Assembly (NCBI RefSeq): GCF_009711465.1
Contig: NZ_SMME01000851.1
Coordinates: 1 to 49,620 of the forward strand
DNA: 49,620 nucleotides
Reading direction: 5' to 3'
DNA from: Parendozoicomonas verongulae
Lineage (GTDB): Bacteria > Pseudomonadota > Gammaproteobacteria > Pseudomonadales > Endozoicomonadaceae
Part shown: in pieces, positions 1-9,397 of the stretch
How the letters are laid out: each line of letters begins with the position of its first letter
Numbering within the stretch: position 1 is the stretch's first letter
The notes under the pieces: generated by a model
The model's input: only the letters and a program-made list of their open reading frames with translations
Databases searched by the model: none
Told to the model about the DNA's origin: nothing
Program-made: the position numbers and the translations under genes

Positions 1-525
1 CATCAGGGTAGTCTCAACGCCGTCTTTCAGAGTCAGATCCACACTGGCGCAGCCTTGGCAGCCACCACCAAACTGGAGAATAGCAAAGCCTTCTTCATCA
101 ATTTCCACCAGTTGGACCATGCCACCATGGGAGGCCAGGCCGGGGTTAATCTCGGTGGCCAGATAATAGTTGATCTTCTGATCCAGGGGGCTGTCTTCAT
201 TCACTTTGGGCATCTTGGCGTTAGGAGCCTTGATGGTCAGTTGACCGCCCATTTTATCGGCTGCATAGTCAACAACCGCTTCTTCCAGAAATGGCACGCT
301 GTCGTTTTCAATAAACGCACGGAAGTGAGACAGAGACATACAGACATCTCCCTCTTTCTCCTCCCCTGGCTTGCAGTAGGCCAGACAGGTTTCCGCATGG
401 GGAGTACCGGGACTGGAGACAAACATTCGTACACCAATACCTTCAACACCCTGTCTTTCCAACAGTTCTTTCAGATAAGTCTGGGCGCCTTCAGTAAAAT
501 CGATTGCAGGTTCCGGAGTGCTCAA
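1..525 (-). CDS. nfuA: Fe/S biogenesis protein NfuA (3' end cut by window edge)
   Basis: Scaffold/carrier that delivers 4Fe-4S clusters to apoproteins in the cytoplasm. The translation has an N-terminal degenerate A-type domain (about residues 1-95) followed by a Nfu domain. The Nfu domain contains [10 protein letters not shown] and the cluster-binding CxxC in [15 protein letters not shown] close to the window edge. Family members are about 190-194 residues; 175 are visible, so roughly the last 18 are missing. I chose the TTG at 523-525 ([13 protein letters not shown]) because AGGAAGAG lies just upstream and no ATG or GTG fits; the alternative is a start further upstream without alignment support. 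Resemblance to Pseudomonas NfuA is very strong (for example [13 protein letters not shown] and VNEDSPL). Identification is secure; the exact start is less so. Confidence 0.93.
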   Translation of the reverse strand, partial: MSTPEPAIDFTEGAQTYLKELLERQGVEGIGVRMFVSSPGTPHAETCLAYCKPGEEKEGDVCMSLSHFRAFIENDSVPFLEEAVVDYAADKMGGQLTIKAPNAKMPKVNEDSPLDQKINYYLATEINPGLASHGGMVQLVEIDEEGFAILQFGGGCQGCASVDLTLKDGVETTLM

Positions 526-646
526 GATTACTCTTCCTATGTTGGTTACAGTGGTGATTCTACGCCTAACTGTTTCCGTGTAAAAGCCCAAGTATTCCAC
601 TCAGGTATAGGGATGAACCTCTAGGGATTTTGTCAGGGAGTAAGAC

Positions 647-670
647 AAAGCCGCAGACCGAGACGGCTTT
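647..670 (-). terminator. Candidate weak terminator after the GT-B-like gene
   Basis: A 7-bp inverted repeat (AAAGCCG / CGGCTTT) with a 10-nt loop overlaps the stop codon of the leftward gene at 669. On the minus strand it is followed by TGTCTTAC, a poor U-tract, so termination may be partial and nfuA could be reached by readthrough. Confidence 0.35.
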
Positions 671-2582
671 AAAATGCTGGCAGGCTTTGATCCCGCTCGA
701 TTTTTTCCTGCCATCGACCACTGAACTCTTTCAGGAACGCTTCGTAGCCATTGGTTTCATCTTTGGTCAAGCCACCGCTAAGACCAGGATATTGATTGGC
801 AATGTTTTCCAGAAAGTGATGTTTATTGGTAATACTTGCCCCCAGATTTTCCTTCAGAAAACGGGCATTTCCACCTTCCCAAATCAGAGGAAAGTCATTA
901 CGGAGCATCTCTTCCGGATCATCGCTTGTGCAAAGACCTTCACCGACAATACTGATATTTCCCACTGGATGGAGCGTTTGGGCTACTTCATAACTGGTTT
1001 TCATCCGCCCCATAGCTATGTGCTCCATAGTGGTTGCCCCTCCACCCCGTGTAAAGTATTTGTGGGCGCGCATCCCCCCTTTGGCAATATTGGCAGGGTG
1101 CTGGAAAGGAAGAGGACAAATTTTGAGCCAAGGGGGAATGCCAGTATCGGACGCATCCTTTTCATTCTTGTGCCACTCTCCCAGAACCTCACAAGCCCTT
1201 TTAAACAAGGACGGCATTCCGTCAGAATCTCGCCCGCACAAAACACGTACATGCATCCCTGATGGCCTTACCTCTCCTCGTTTTTCAATACACTGGGCCA
1301 TATAGATGTGTGCTGCGATAAAGTTCATCACATTAGGCTCTGGAGGCATGCTCCCCAGCATAAGCTGGTGTACATGATCGTCAGTGTTGATATGGCTTAC
1401 AATATTGACCTTTCCTTCTCCTTCTTCTGTCGTTTCTCCAAGGCATTGGGCTATGCCGGGCACTTCACGGATGAGCTTTTCTTGATTCTTGGATAGCGAG
1501 TCGAGAGGGATATTAACGGCTTCACCGGGCAGGTAATCAGCCAACTCATCACTGAGAAACAATTCATTAACAGGCAAACCTGCATTACCGGTATATCTCA
1601 CATTGTGAAATCCCTCTCCTAAAAGTTCTTTGACGGCTCCGGAAAAATCCTTCTCTTCACCAGCTATCACCAGTGTCAGTATCTTGCGCTGTTTTTCCCC
1701 AAGGGACTTGAGTGGATCAACAAAGTGAATGGCTTCAGGGGTGAGCAGATCTGTGAGTTTTTGCTCTACGATCACTGGCTCCCAGTCAGGATACCTGGCC
1801 TTCATGAAATGGTTATAGGTCGAGACCGCTTTTAATATGGCACCAAGACCTAAAGGCTGTGTGGTGATGACCTTTTTCGGAGGGGTTTTCATACTCATCA
1901 AAGTGAAGACGGTTCCCAGAAAAATCGGCAAATAAACGATGAGTTCGCCGATACGACGCTTTTTTAACATTGACTGCTGTTTTTCAACATTCCCTTCACG
2001 CACGGCTTTGTTCCAGGGGCCGACCATGGCATTGGTCATACGTTTGCCCATGTAGTTTTCCATCACATTTTTTCGGTAGATGGACTGCCGGTCACCGGAA
2101 ACTCTTCCCCCATCGTCCTCCAGCTCCTTAACAACCTGTTTGGCGACTGCAATATGTCCACCTCCACCGGAGGACTCCAACACCAGAACCCCTTTCTGCA
2201 CACCGTTTTGGGGCGGCTGGTTGCCCTGAGCGATTTCCCGACCCACAGCAACGTCCGGATCATCCTTATACACCCAGCCGCCAATACGATTAAGCATATC
2301 GTCAAGACGGTTAACGGTTTCAATATCTGGTATGAAGTCAGAGTTTTTCAGGTGAGCCGTACGCTTCATAAGTGCGTTATTCAGATCGACTTCGGACTCC
2401 CCTGCCGTCGAGGAGATATCCATATCCCCCAGCTCTGCCATTAAAGGATGATTATTACGAGCATCTTTTACAGGAAGGTACTTTACGGCGGCCTTCTTCA
2501 ATCCTTCAACAGTCTTGAGGTCTTCCGGGCGAACCAGCAGGCTTGTTCCATGCATGGGTACTCGCCCTAAAATGCTGTCCAT
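669..2582 (-). CDS. GT-B glycosyltransferase-like protein of unknown function
   Basis: 637 residues that I cannot assign to a named family. Two motifs point to a GT-B fold of the MurG/MGDG-synthase kind: a glycine-rich N-domain loop, VLESSGGGGHIAVA (about 134-147), and a C-domain sugar-nucleotide-type loop, TRGGGATTMEHIAMG (about 511-525). About 130 residues precede the first motif, longer than in MurG. A hydrophobic stretch at about 212-231 (IGELIVYLPIFLGTVFTLMS) could be one membrane segment. There is no signal peptide. The ribosome site AAGGGG sits six bases before the ATG. The gene is divergent from metH and ends in a weak hairpin before nfuA. It could be an enzyme modifying a lipid or peptidoglycan precursor, or a secreted host-modifying protein; both are inference. 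The glycine motifs are seen; substrate and catalysis are unknown. Confidence 0.7.
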   Translation of the reverse strand: MDSILGRVPMHGTSLLVRPEDLKTVEGLKKAAVKYLPVKDARNNHPLMAELGDMDISSTAGESEVDLNNALMKRTAHLKNSDFIPDIETVNRLDDMLNRIGGWVYKDDPDVAVGREIAQGNQPPQNGVQKGVLVLESSGGGGHIAVAKQVVKELEDDGGRVSGDRQSIYRKNVMENYMGKRMTNAMVGPWNKAVREGNVEKQQSMLKKRRIGELIVYLPIFLGTVFTLMSMKTPPKKVITTQPLGLGAILKAVSTYNHFMKARYPDWEPVIVEQKLTDLLTPEAIHFVDPLKSLGEKQRKILTLVIAGEEKDFSGAVKELLGEGFHNVRYTGNAGLPVNELFLSDELADYLPGEAVNIPLDSLSKNQEKLIREVPGIAQCLGETTEEGEGKVNIVSHINTDDHVHQLMLGSMPPEPNVMNFIAAHIYMAQCIEKRGEVRPSGMHVRVLCGRDSDGMPSLFKRACEVLGEWHKNEKDASDTGIPPWLKICPLPFQHPANIAKGGMRAHKYFTRGGGATTMEHIAMGRMKTSYEVAQTLHPVGNISIVGEGLCTSDDPEEMLRNDFPLIWEGGNARFLKENLGASITNKHHFLENIANQYPGLSGGLTKDETNGYEAFLKEFSGRWQEKIERDQSLPAF

Positions 2583-2712
2583 GGTAATCCCCTTATCCTA
2601 AATAGTGAGCTTTATAGTTTTAATTTAGAAGATATCTTCATAACGCCAATGGAGTGGGGAAAATAGATAATGAAAAGAAAACACCCCAAGACCTCTTGAA
2701 ACGGATTCTGTT

Positions 2713-2744
2713 AAACTGCAGCCACACAATAGTGGCTGCAGTTT
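2713..2744. repeat. 13-bp perfect hairpin in the metH upstream region
   Basis: Arms AAACTGCAGCCAC (2713-2725) and GTGGCTGCAGTTT (2732-2744) are perfectly complementary around the 6-nt loop ACAATA. It lies 55 bases before the chosen metH start, in the divergent promoter region. It is A-rich on one flank and T-rich on the other, so it resembles a terminator or attenuator in either direction; it could also be a protein-binding dyad. No cobalamin or SAM riboswitch consensus was recognised nearby. Confidence 0.75.
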
Positions 2745-2799
2745 GATGTGCTCTTATGCCATGCAGCCTATAACGATGTATAACAGGATTTACCTCTCC

Positions 2800-5700
2800 A
2801 TGACTCGAGCGCAGCGCCTGAACGATATTACCGACGCACTGAAACAACGGATCCTCATTCTCGATGGCGCCATGGGCACCATGATCCAGGCTCATAAACT
2901 GGAAGAGAAAGATTATCGTGGAGAGCGCTTTGCTGTCTGGCCTTCAGATCTCAAAGGCAACAACGACTTGTTGGTGTTAACCCAGCCAGAAATCATCGCA
3001 GATATCCACAAGGCTTATTTTGAAGCTGGTGCCGATATCGTGGAAACCAACACCTTTAATGCCACCCGTATATCCATGGCTGATTACGGTCTGGAAGATC
3101 TGGTGCCTGAAATTAATCGAGAAGCTGCGCGGTTAGCAGTAAAAGCAGCAGAAGAGGTGGCTGCCGCTACGGGCATTCCCCGTTATGTGGCTGGAGTCGT
3201 TGGTCCTACAAGTCGTACCGCCTCCATTTCTCCGGACGTGAACGATCCGGGCTTTCGCAATGTCTCCTTCGATGAACTGGCAGATAACTATAAGGAAGCC
3301 ACACTGGGGCTGGTTGACGGTGGTGTTGACTTTATCCTGATCGAAACGATCTTCGATACCCTCAATGCCAAAGCTGCTATCTATGGTGTGCAGGAGGCCT
3401 ACGAGGAACTGGGCTATGAGCTGCCCATTATGATTTCCGGCACCATTACGGATGCCTCAGGACGAACGCTTTCAGGGCAAACCACCGAAGCCTTTTATAA
3501 CTCCCTCAATCACGCCAAACCTTTAAGCTTTGGTCTGAACTGTGCACTGGGAGCGAGAGAATTGCGACCTTATGTGGAAGAGCTTGCCCGAGTCTCTGAA
3601 TGTTTTGTATCCGCTCACCCTAATGCTGGCCTGCCCAATGAGTTTGGTGAATATGATGAGACCCCCGAAGATATGGCGGCGATTGTGGGAGAGTTTGCCC
3701 GCTCAGGTCTGGTGAATATCATAGGTGGTTGCTGTGGCACCTCACCAGATCATATTCGCGCGATTGCTGAGGCTGTAAAAGAGTTAAAACCCCGTAAGCC
3801 TGCTCATCCTGAAGTGGCTTGCCGCCTGAGTGGACTGGAGCCATTTACTATTGGCGAAGACTCCCTGTTTGTAAACGTGGGCGAGCGCTGTAACGTCACC
3901 GGTTCAGCCCGATTTAAACGTCTGATTAAAGAGAATGATTACGATACCGCCCTTGATGTTGCACGGGAGCAGGTTCAAAACGGTGCGCAGATCATTGATA
4001 TCAATATGGATGAAGGCATGCTGGACGCTATGACGGCTATGCCACGCTTCCTCAATCTCATCGCCTCAGAACCGGATATTTCCCGTGTTCCTGTCATGAT
4101 CGACTCCTCTAAATGGGAGGTGATTGAAGCCGGCCTGAAGTGTATTCAGGGCAAAGGCATCGTGAACTCTATCAGTCTGAAAGAAGGTGAAGAAACATTC
4201 CGCCACCACGCCTGCCTGTGCAAACGCTATGGCGCAGCAGTTGTCGTTATGGCCTTTGATGAGACCGGACAGGCTGATACCTTTGAGCGCAAGATTGAAA
4301 TCTGTAAACGCTCCTACGATATTCTTGTGAAGGACATAGGCTTCCTGCCTCAGGACATTATTTTCGACCCTAATATTTTTGCCGTGGCAACGGGCATAGA
4401 AGAACACAATAACTATGCCGTGGATTTTATTGAGGCCTGCGCATGGATTCGGAACAACCTGCCCCACACCATGATTTCCGGCGGGGTGAGTAACGTCTCT
4501 TTTTCCTTCCGGGGGAACAACCCGGTGCGGGAAGCGATCCATGCGGTATTCCTTTACCACGCCATAAAAGCCGGCCTGAGCATGGGTATTGTTAATGCAG
4601 GGCAGTTAGCGATATATGAGGACATCCCCACGGAGCTTCGGGACGCCGTAGAGGATGTTATTCTCAACCGTACGCCGGATGGTACAGAAAATCTGCTGGC
4701 TATTGCTGACAAATACCGGGGAGATGGGCAGGAAAAAGAAACGAAGGAAGATAACGCCTGGCGCGAACTGTCCGTGACCAAACGTATTGAACATGCGCTG
4801 GTGAAAGGCATTAACACCTTTATTGTTAAAGACACTGAGGAGGCCCGTCAGCAGGCCAACCGTCCAATCGAAGTGATCGAAGGCCCACTGATGGACGGTA
4901 TGAATGTGGTGGGCGACCTGTTTGGCGCCGGCAAAATGTTCTTACCTCAGGTGGTCAAAAGCGCACGAGTGATGAAGCAGGCAGTGGCTCATCTGGTTCC
5001 CTTTATCGAAGCGGAAAAAGAAGGCGTGATACAGGCCAAGGGTAAAATCCTGATGGCAACGGTGAAAGGCGATGTCCACGATATCGGCAAAAACATCGTA
5101 GGCGTAGTGCTGCAGTGCAATAACTACGAAGTCGTGGATCTTGGTGTGATGGTGCCAACAGAGAAGATTCTGCAAACAGCTAAAGAGGAGAACGTGGATA
5201 TTATTGGGCTTTCCGGCCTGATTACCCCGTCTCTGGATGAAATGGTCCATGTCGCCCGGGAAATGCAGCGTCAGAACTTCAACATCCCGCTTATGATTGG
5301 TGGTGCAACAACGTCCAAAGCTCATACTGCGGTCAAGATTGACCAGCAGTACCAGAACGATCAAGTGGTGTATGTGACTGATGCCTCACGAAGTGTGAGT
5401 GTAGCCACCAATCTCATCAGTGGGGAGAAGAAGGCGTCTTTTGTTGCCGATGTCAAAGCCGAGTACCAAAAAGTCCGGGATCGTCACAGCAAACGCCGCC
5501 CCCATACTCAGAGGATGAAGTTTTCTGAGCTGGATCAAAGTGTTACCCCCATTAACTGGAATGACTATCATCCCCCCAGCCCCAGCTTTATCGGTACACG
5601 GGTATTTGAAGATATAAGCCTTGCCGAGCTGCGAGACTTTATCGACTGGACACCGTTCTTTATCTCCTGGGATCTGCACGGTAAATATCCCAAGATCTTC

Positions 5701-6486
5701 GAGGATGATGTAATCGGCGAAGAAGCGACCCAACTGTTTAATGATGCCCAGACTATGCTGGACCGGTTTGTCGAGCGGCAAGAAGTGAAGGCAAAAGCCG
5801 TAATTGGTTTCTGGCCAGCCAATCAAGTGAATCGAGATGATATTCTTTTGCAAACCGGTGAAGAGTCAGTCGTTCTGCACCACCTTCGTCAGCAAACCAG
5901 GAAAGTGGATGGCAAGCCTAACTACTGCCTGTCCGACTTTATCGCTCCTGAAGGCTCCGGTATTGATGACTACATTGGTGGGTTTGTGGTCACGGCAGGG
6001 ATTGGAGCGGAAGAGCTGGCCAAATCCTATGAGGAGGCTCATGATGACTATCAAAGCATTATGGTTAAAGCTCTGGCAGACCGCCTGGCTGAGGCGTTGG
6101 CAGAATACATGCACATGAAGGTCAGAACCGAATACTGGGGTTACGATACCAATGAACACCTCTCTAACGAAGAGTTGATTAAAGAGCGTTATACCGGTAT
6201 TCGCCCAGCACCCGGATATCCGGCTTGTCCGGATCACACGGAAAAAGAGGTATTGTTCACGTTACTGAATGCCGAGAAGACTATCAGAGTCTCCCTGACG
6301 GAACACTTTGCGATGCTGCCCGCTGCTGCGGTGAGTGGCTGGTACTTCTCTCATCCGGAATCACGCTACTTTTCTGTAGGCAAAATTCAGAAAGACCAAG
6401 TGGAAAGCTATGCAGAGCGTAAAGGCTGGAGCCTTGATAAAGCAGAACGTTGGTTGATGCCTGTACTGGATTACAGTCCTGAGTAA
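2800..6486 (+). CDS. metH: Cobalamin-dependent methionine synthase
   Basis: Transfers a methyl group from 5-methyltetrahydrofolate to homocysteine through protein-bound cobalamin, the last step of methionine synthesis. All four modules are visible. The homocysteine domain has zinc ligands Cys248 and Cys311-Cys312 ([12 protein letters not shown]). A pterin-binding domain starts near residue 350 ([17 protein letters not shown]). The cobalamin domain has DVHDIGKN, with the cobalt-ligating His760. The C-terminal activation domain binds AdoMet ([15 protein letters not shown]). The ATG at 2800 gives 1228 residues, against 1227 in E. coli, and starts the alignment correctly ([16 protein letters not shown]). 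In-frame codons from 2743 would add 19 unrelated residues and overlap the upstream hairpin. The ribosome site is weak (AGGA about 12 bases upstream). Expressed alone; a MATE exporter follows after a hairpin. Confidence 0.97.
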   Translation: MTRAQRLNDITDALKQRILILDGAMGTMIQAHKLEEKDYRGERFAVWPSDLKGNNDLLVLTQPEIIADIHKAYFEAGADIVETNTFNATRISMADYGLEDLVPEINREAARLAVKAAEEVAAATGIPRYVAGVVGPTSRTASISPDVNDPGFRNVSFDELADNYKEATLGLVDGGVDFILIETIFDTLNAKAAIYGVQEAYEELGYELPIMISGTITDASGRTLSGQTTEAFYNSLNHAKPLSFGLNCALGARELRPYVEELARVSECFVSAHPNAGLPNEFGEYDETPEDMAAIVGEFARSGLVNIIGGCCGTSPDHIRAIAEAVKELKPRKPAHPEVACRLSGLEPFTIGEDSLFVNVGERCNVTGSARFKRLIKENDYDTALDVAREQVQNGAQIIDINMDEGMLDAMTAMPRFLNLIASEPDISRVPVMIDSSKWEVIEAGLKCIQGKGIVNSISLKEGEETFRHHACLCKRYGAAVVVMAFDETGQADTFERKIEICKRSYDILVKDIGFLPQDIIFDPNIFAVATGIEEHNNYAVDFIEACAWIRNNLPHTMISGGVSNVSFSFRGNNPVREAIHAVFLYHAIKAGLSMGIVNAGQLAIYEDIPTELRDAVEDVILNRTPDGTENLLAIADKYRGDGQEKETKEDNAWRELSVTKRIEHALVKGINTFIVKDTEEARQQANRPIEVIEGPLMDGMNVVGDLFGAGKMFLPQVVKSARVMKQAVAHLVPFIEAEKEGVIQAKGKILMATVKGDVHDIGKNIVGVVLQCNNYEVVDLGVMVPTEKILQTAKEENVDIIGLSGLITPSLDEMVHVAREMQRQNFNIPLMIGGATTSKAHTAVKIDQQYQNDQVVYVTDASRSVSVATNLISGEKKASFVADVKAEYQKVRDRHSKRRPHTQRMKFSELDQSVTPINWNDYHPPSPSFIGTRVFEDISLAELRDFIDWTPFFISWDLHGKYPKIFEDDVIGEEATQLFNDAQTMLDRFVERQEVKAKAVIGFWPANQVNRDDILLQTGEESVVLHHLRQQTRKVDGKPNYCLSDFIAPEGSGIDDYIGGFVVTAGIGAEELAKSYEEAHDDYQSIMVKALADRLAEALAEYMHMKVRTEYWGYDTNEHLSNEELIKERYTGIRPAPGYPACPDHTEKEVLFTLLNAEKTIRVSLTEHFAMLPAAAVSGWYFSHPESRYFSVGKIQKDQVESYAERKGWSLDKAERWLMPVLDYSPE

Positions 6487-6505
6487 ATAGTTCCATGTTA
6501 GAATA

Positions 6506-6534
6506 CCGGCAGAAGGCATAGCCTCTGCCGGCTT
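6506..6534 (+). terminator. Probable metH terminator
   Basis: GC-rich stem CCGGCAGA(A)GGC / GCCTCTGCCGG with one bulged base and a 3-nt loop, followed by CTTTAAGGTTTC. It lies 20 bases after the metH stop. The T-tract is short, so some transcription may continue into the MATE gene. Confidence 0.55.
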
Positions 6535-6549
6535 TAAGGTTTCTCTATA

Positions 6550-7917
6550 GTGCGTCCTTCTTATGTGCCCGCATCGCAATTGAACGATTCAGATGCCCCT
6601 GCCAATCGCATGCGTAGGATTTTACTTCTCAGCTTTCCCATAATGGGTGGCATGTTGTCCCAGAGCCTGTTGAACCTGGTGGATACCGCTATGGTGGGAC
6701 ACTTGGGCAGTGAGGCGCTTGCGGCTACTGGCACAGCTAACTACGCGATATTTGTCTGTTTTGCCCTGGTCAGTGGTTTATCGGTTGGTGTGCAATCCCG
6801 TGTGGCACGATTGAATGGTCAGGGTGCTTTAGCCCGTTTGCTGGAACCCTTGGATAGTGGTGTTCGCATTACACTGTTTGCCGGTATCCCACTCACCGCC
6901 CTTTTGTTCTTTTGCGTACCGTTGGGCATAAGCGCTTTTCCGTTAAAGGCTGGTATCGCTGAACAGGCTGTTAGCTACTTTCAGATACGCATTCTCAGTT
7001 TGCCTGCCGGTATGTTGATGCTCTGCTTCCGTGGTTTCTGGAATGGTTGTCATACCCCTTGGTCGTATCTAAAGATTCTGGTGGTTACACACAGTGTGAA
7101 CGCAGCACTGAGTTATGTGCTGATATTTGGCAAACTTGGTTTGCCTGCCTTGCACCTTCAAGGAGCCGCTATTGGAACACTGGTGGCAATGTATTGCGGA
7201 GCACTGGTAAATGCCATCGGTGCCCTTCGTTTTGGCCGCAAGCACAAACTCCCTGCTCCGGTGTTTCGACAACAGAATCTCAAGGCCTTCTATCATCAGG
7301 CTTGGCCAGACTCGGTGCAGCAAACCTTTTTTGCCCTGGGGTCTTTAACCTTCTTCTGGCTGGTTGCGGGCTTAGGGGCGGAATCCATGGCTATCAGCCA
7401 TGTACTGGTGAATATCTCGCTGTTGTTAATTCTTCCCGGTACCGGGATGGGATTGGCCTCCACTACCCTGATCAATCATGCCCTTGGATCAGGGCAGCAT
7501 TACCGCGCCTGGCGCTGGGGAATGGATGTTGCTTGTACAGCACTGGCGTTGATGACATTTCTCAGCCTGCCCCTGTTATTGATTCCTGAGGCAGTATTGG
7601 GATTATTTCTCTCTCAGGATGCACTACTGGTAGAAGCGGGCAAGATTCCTCTGCAGCTCACGGCCATCAGCATTATTGCCGACTCTGCTGCCCTTGTTCT
7701 GACCCAGGCGCTTTTAGGAACGGGATGCAATCGAGCAGTGATGAAAATCCGTTTCTCAACACTGTGGCTGTTTGGCCTTCCCTTGACGGCTGTTGTTATC
7801 CATATTTTCCAGTTCGGACTGATCGAAGTCTGGGTTATTCAGACCGTTCAGAGGTTTATAGCTTCACTGCTTTGTCTCTATGTATGGCACCAATGCGAAT
7901 GGTACAAAAGCGTTTAA
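6550..7917 (+). CDS. MATE family multidrug/organic cation efflux transporter
   Basis: Inner-membrane antiporter of the MATE superfamily, expected to export cationic drugs or metabolites using an Na+ or H+ gradient. It has 455 residues, the usual family length, with about 12 hydrophobic segments. The N-terminal MATE signature is clear (LSFPIMGGMLSQSLLNLVDT, AMVGHLGSEALAATG), and the second half repeats the pattern (ISHVLVNISLLLILPGTGMG). The start is a GTG with TAAGG about nine bases upstream; an ATG further in (MRRILLLSFPIMGG) is an alternative that would shorten the polar N-terminus. It follows metH on the same strand and converges on the NSS symporter with only 9 bases between stops. Substrate cannot be read from sequence; NorM-type and DinF-type members are both possible. 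Confidence 0.9.
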   Translation: MRPSYVPASQLNDSDAPANRMRRILLLSFPIMGGMLSQSLLNLVDTAMVGHLGSEALAATGTANYAIFVCFALVSGLSVGVQSRVARLNGQGALARLLEPLDSGVRITLFAGIPLTALLFFCVPLGISAFPLKAGIAEQAVSYFQIRILSLPAGMLMLCFRGFWNGCHTPWSYLKILVVTHSVNAALSYVLIFGKLGLPALHLQGAAIGTLVAMYCGALVNAIGALRFGRKHKLPAPVFRQQNLKAFYHQAWPDSVQQTFFALGSLTFFWLVAGLGAESMAISHVLVNISLLLILPGTGMGLASTTLINHALGSGQHYRAWRWGMDVACTALALMTFLSLPLLLIPEAVLGLFLSQDALLVEAGKIPLQLTAISIIADSAALVLTQALLGTGCNRAVMKIRFSTLWLFGLPLTAVVIHIFQFGLIEVWVIQTVQRFIASLLCLYVWHQCEWYKSV

Positions 7918-7926
7918 CGCATTCAG

Positions 7927-9276
7927 TTATGTGGTAATAAGGCCTGCAATCCCGATGATTAAGACCATTCCTGGTGCCCCATAGCGAAACAATATCATCC
8001 AGTAATGGGATTTGATGGAATCTTCTGCTGAACCCAGCTGCTCCATAACCGCCGTTTTCGGAAGAACCCATCCCACAAACACCAGAACAAGAAAGCCGGT
8101 TAATGGCAGCAGTATGTTTGTGGCAACACCCGTCCAGAGATCAAACAGACCATGACCTGCGACATGAATATCTTTCCATTCATTAAATGAGAACACTGGT
8201 ATCAGACCTAATAGCCAGATAACGCAGCCCACTGCAAAAGAGGCCTTGCTTCGGGAAAGAGAAAAATAACGGGCTGTTGAAGCCACAAGAGGCTCGGCAA
8301 GATTAATGGACGATGTCCAGGTGGCAATGATAAACAGACAGAAAAAGACAGGAAGAACAATATCTCCCATTGGCATAGCATTCAGTGCCCCCGGCAGGGT
8401 GATAAACATCAGCCCTGGGCCGCTGGAGGGATCAACGCCATTACTGAACACCACCGAGAAAATGGCTATACCCGTTAATATGGAAACCAGTAAATCCAGA
8501 AGGACAACAACAGAAATGGCCTTGGGGATCGACTGTTTACCTGGCATATAGGCACCATAAGCCATTAAGCAGCAGGCGCCTACCGCAAGGGTGAAAAAGG
8601 CATGACCCATCGCTTCCACCAGAACCTGCCCACTGATTTGTTCCCATGAGGGTGAAAAGAGATAGTTTAACGCCTGCTGGAAACCGGGCAGATGGGATGC
8701 ATAAAACACTAGAAGGATTAACAGGCCATAAAGCAATGGCATAAGCAGATAATTGAGTTTCTCCAATCCCTTGGCAACAGGACGACCATTTACTGTTAAT
8801 GTCATGATGAGAAAGACAGTGTTAAATACGATAAGAAGCAGAGGATTCCCCAGAAAGGTATCAAAGAACTGTCCAAGCCCCTGACTGTTCAAGCCATTCA
8901 GACTTCCCTTTAAGGATTCAATAAAGTAATACCCACCCCACCCGGATACCACAGAGTAAAAGGAAAGCACCATGGCCGCAGCTAACATGCCAACTCCGGC
9001 TACCCATGACCAGCGCCGACTTCCGCCATAGGTGGAAGCCAGCTGCCGGAGGCTTGTAGCGGGTGTTGCACGCCCGGCTCGCCCAATTAGAATTTCAGCA
9101 GCCATGGCCGGCACACCGAGAAGAAAAACAAACAGCAGGTAAAACAACAGGAAAACACTTCCACCGTGCTCACCCGCCATATAGGGGAATCGCCAGATAT
9201 TCCCAAGACCAACAGCAGCCCCCGCTACGGCGAGTATGAAGCCAAGGCGAGAAACCATCTGCTGAGCAGAAGACAT
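7927..9276 (-). CDS. Sodium-dependent transporter, NSS (SNF) family
   Basis: Na+-coupled amino-acid symporter of the neurotransmitter:sodium symporter family. The first membrane helix carries the family hallmark AAVGLGNIWRFPYMAGEHGG (about 19-38), whose unwound part forms the sodium and substrate sites in LeuT. It has 449 residues and about 11 membrane segments, typical of bacterial TnaT/MhsT-type proteins. GAGGAGC lies four bases before the ATG, an excellent ribosome site. It stands between a convergent MATE gene and sthA and is probably its own transcript. A sodium-driven carrier fits the sodium energetics implied by the nqr operon downstream in the map. The amino acid transported is not determinable here. 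Confidence 0.93.
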   Translation of the reverse strand: MSSAQQMVSRLGFILAVAGAAVGLGNIWRFPYMAGEHGGSVFLLFYLLFVFLLGVPAMAAEILIGRAGRATPATSLRQLASTYGGSRRWSWVAGVGMLAAAMVLSFYSVVSGWGGYYFIESLKGSLNGLNSQGLGQFFDTFLGNPLLLIVFNTVFLIMTLTVNGRPVAKGLEKLNYLLMPLLYGLLILLVFYASHLPGFQQALNYLFSPSWEQISGQVLVEAMGHAFFTLAVGACCLMAYGAYMPGKQSIPKAISVVVLLDLLVSILTGIAIFSVVFSNGVDPSSGPGLMFITLPGALNAMPMGDIVLPVFFCLFIIATWTSSINLAEPLVASTARYFSLSRSKASFAVGCVIWLLGLIPVFSFNEWKDIHVAGHGLFDLWTGVATNILLPLTGFLVLVFVGWVLPKTAVMEQLGSAEDSIKSHYWMILFRYGAPGMVLIIGIAGLITT

Positions 9277-9353
9277 AAATGCTCCTCAAAAATATTTCCT
9301 GTCAGATTAGACCTGTTGTAGGAATTTACCCGCTTTTTTGAACGTGCGTTTAA

Positions 9354-9377
9354 GAAAGCACCCATCAGGGTGCTTTC
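9354..9377 (-). terminator. sthA terminator
   Basis: Perfect 10-bp stem GAAAGCACCC / GGGTGCTTTC with loop ATCA, about 20 bases beyond the sthA stop on the minus strand. The descending arm ends TTTCTTAAAC. It separates sthA from the NSS gene. Confidence 0.75.
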
Positions 9378-9397
9378 AAGGAACAATGGTCTTCAGG

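Noticed and set aside
2689..2696. Possible MetJ met-box (AGACCTCT) before metH
   Set aside because: A single 7-of-8 match without the adjacent second box that MetJ needs; expected by chance.
2583..2799. Cobalamin or SAM riboswitch in the metH leader
   Set aside because: No B12-box or SAM aptamer core recognised by eye; only the simple hairpin is visible. An Infernal scan would settle it.
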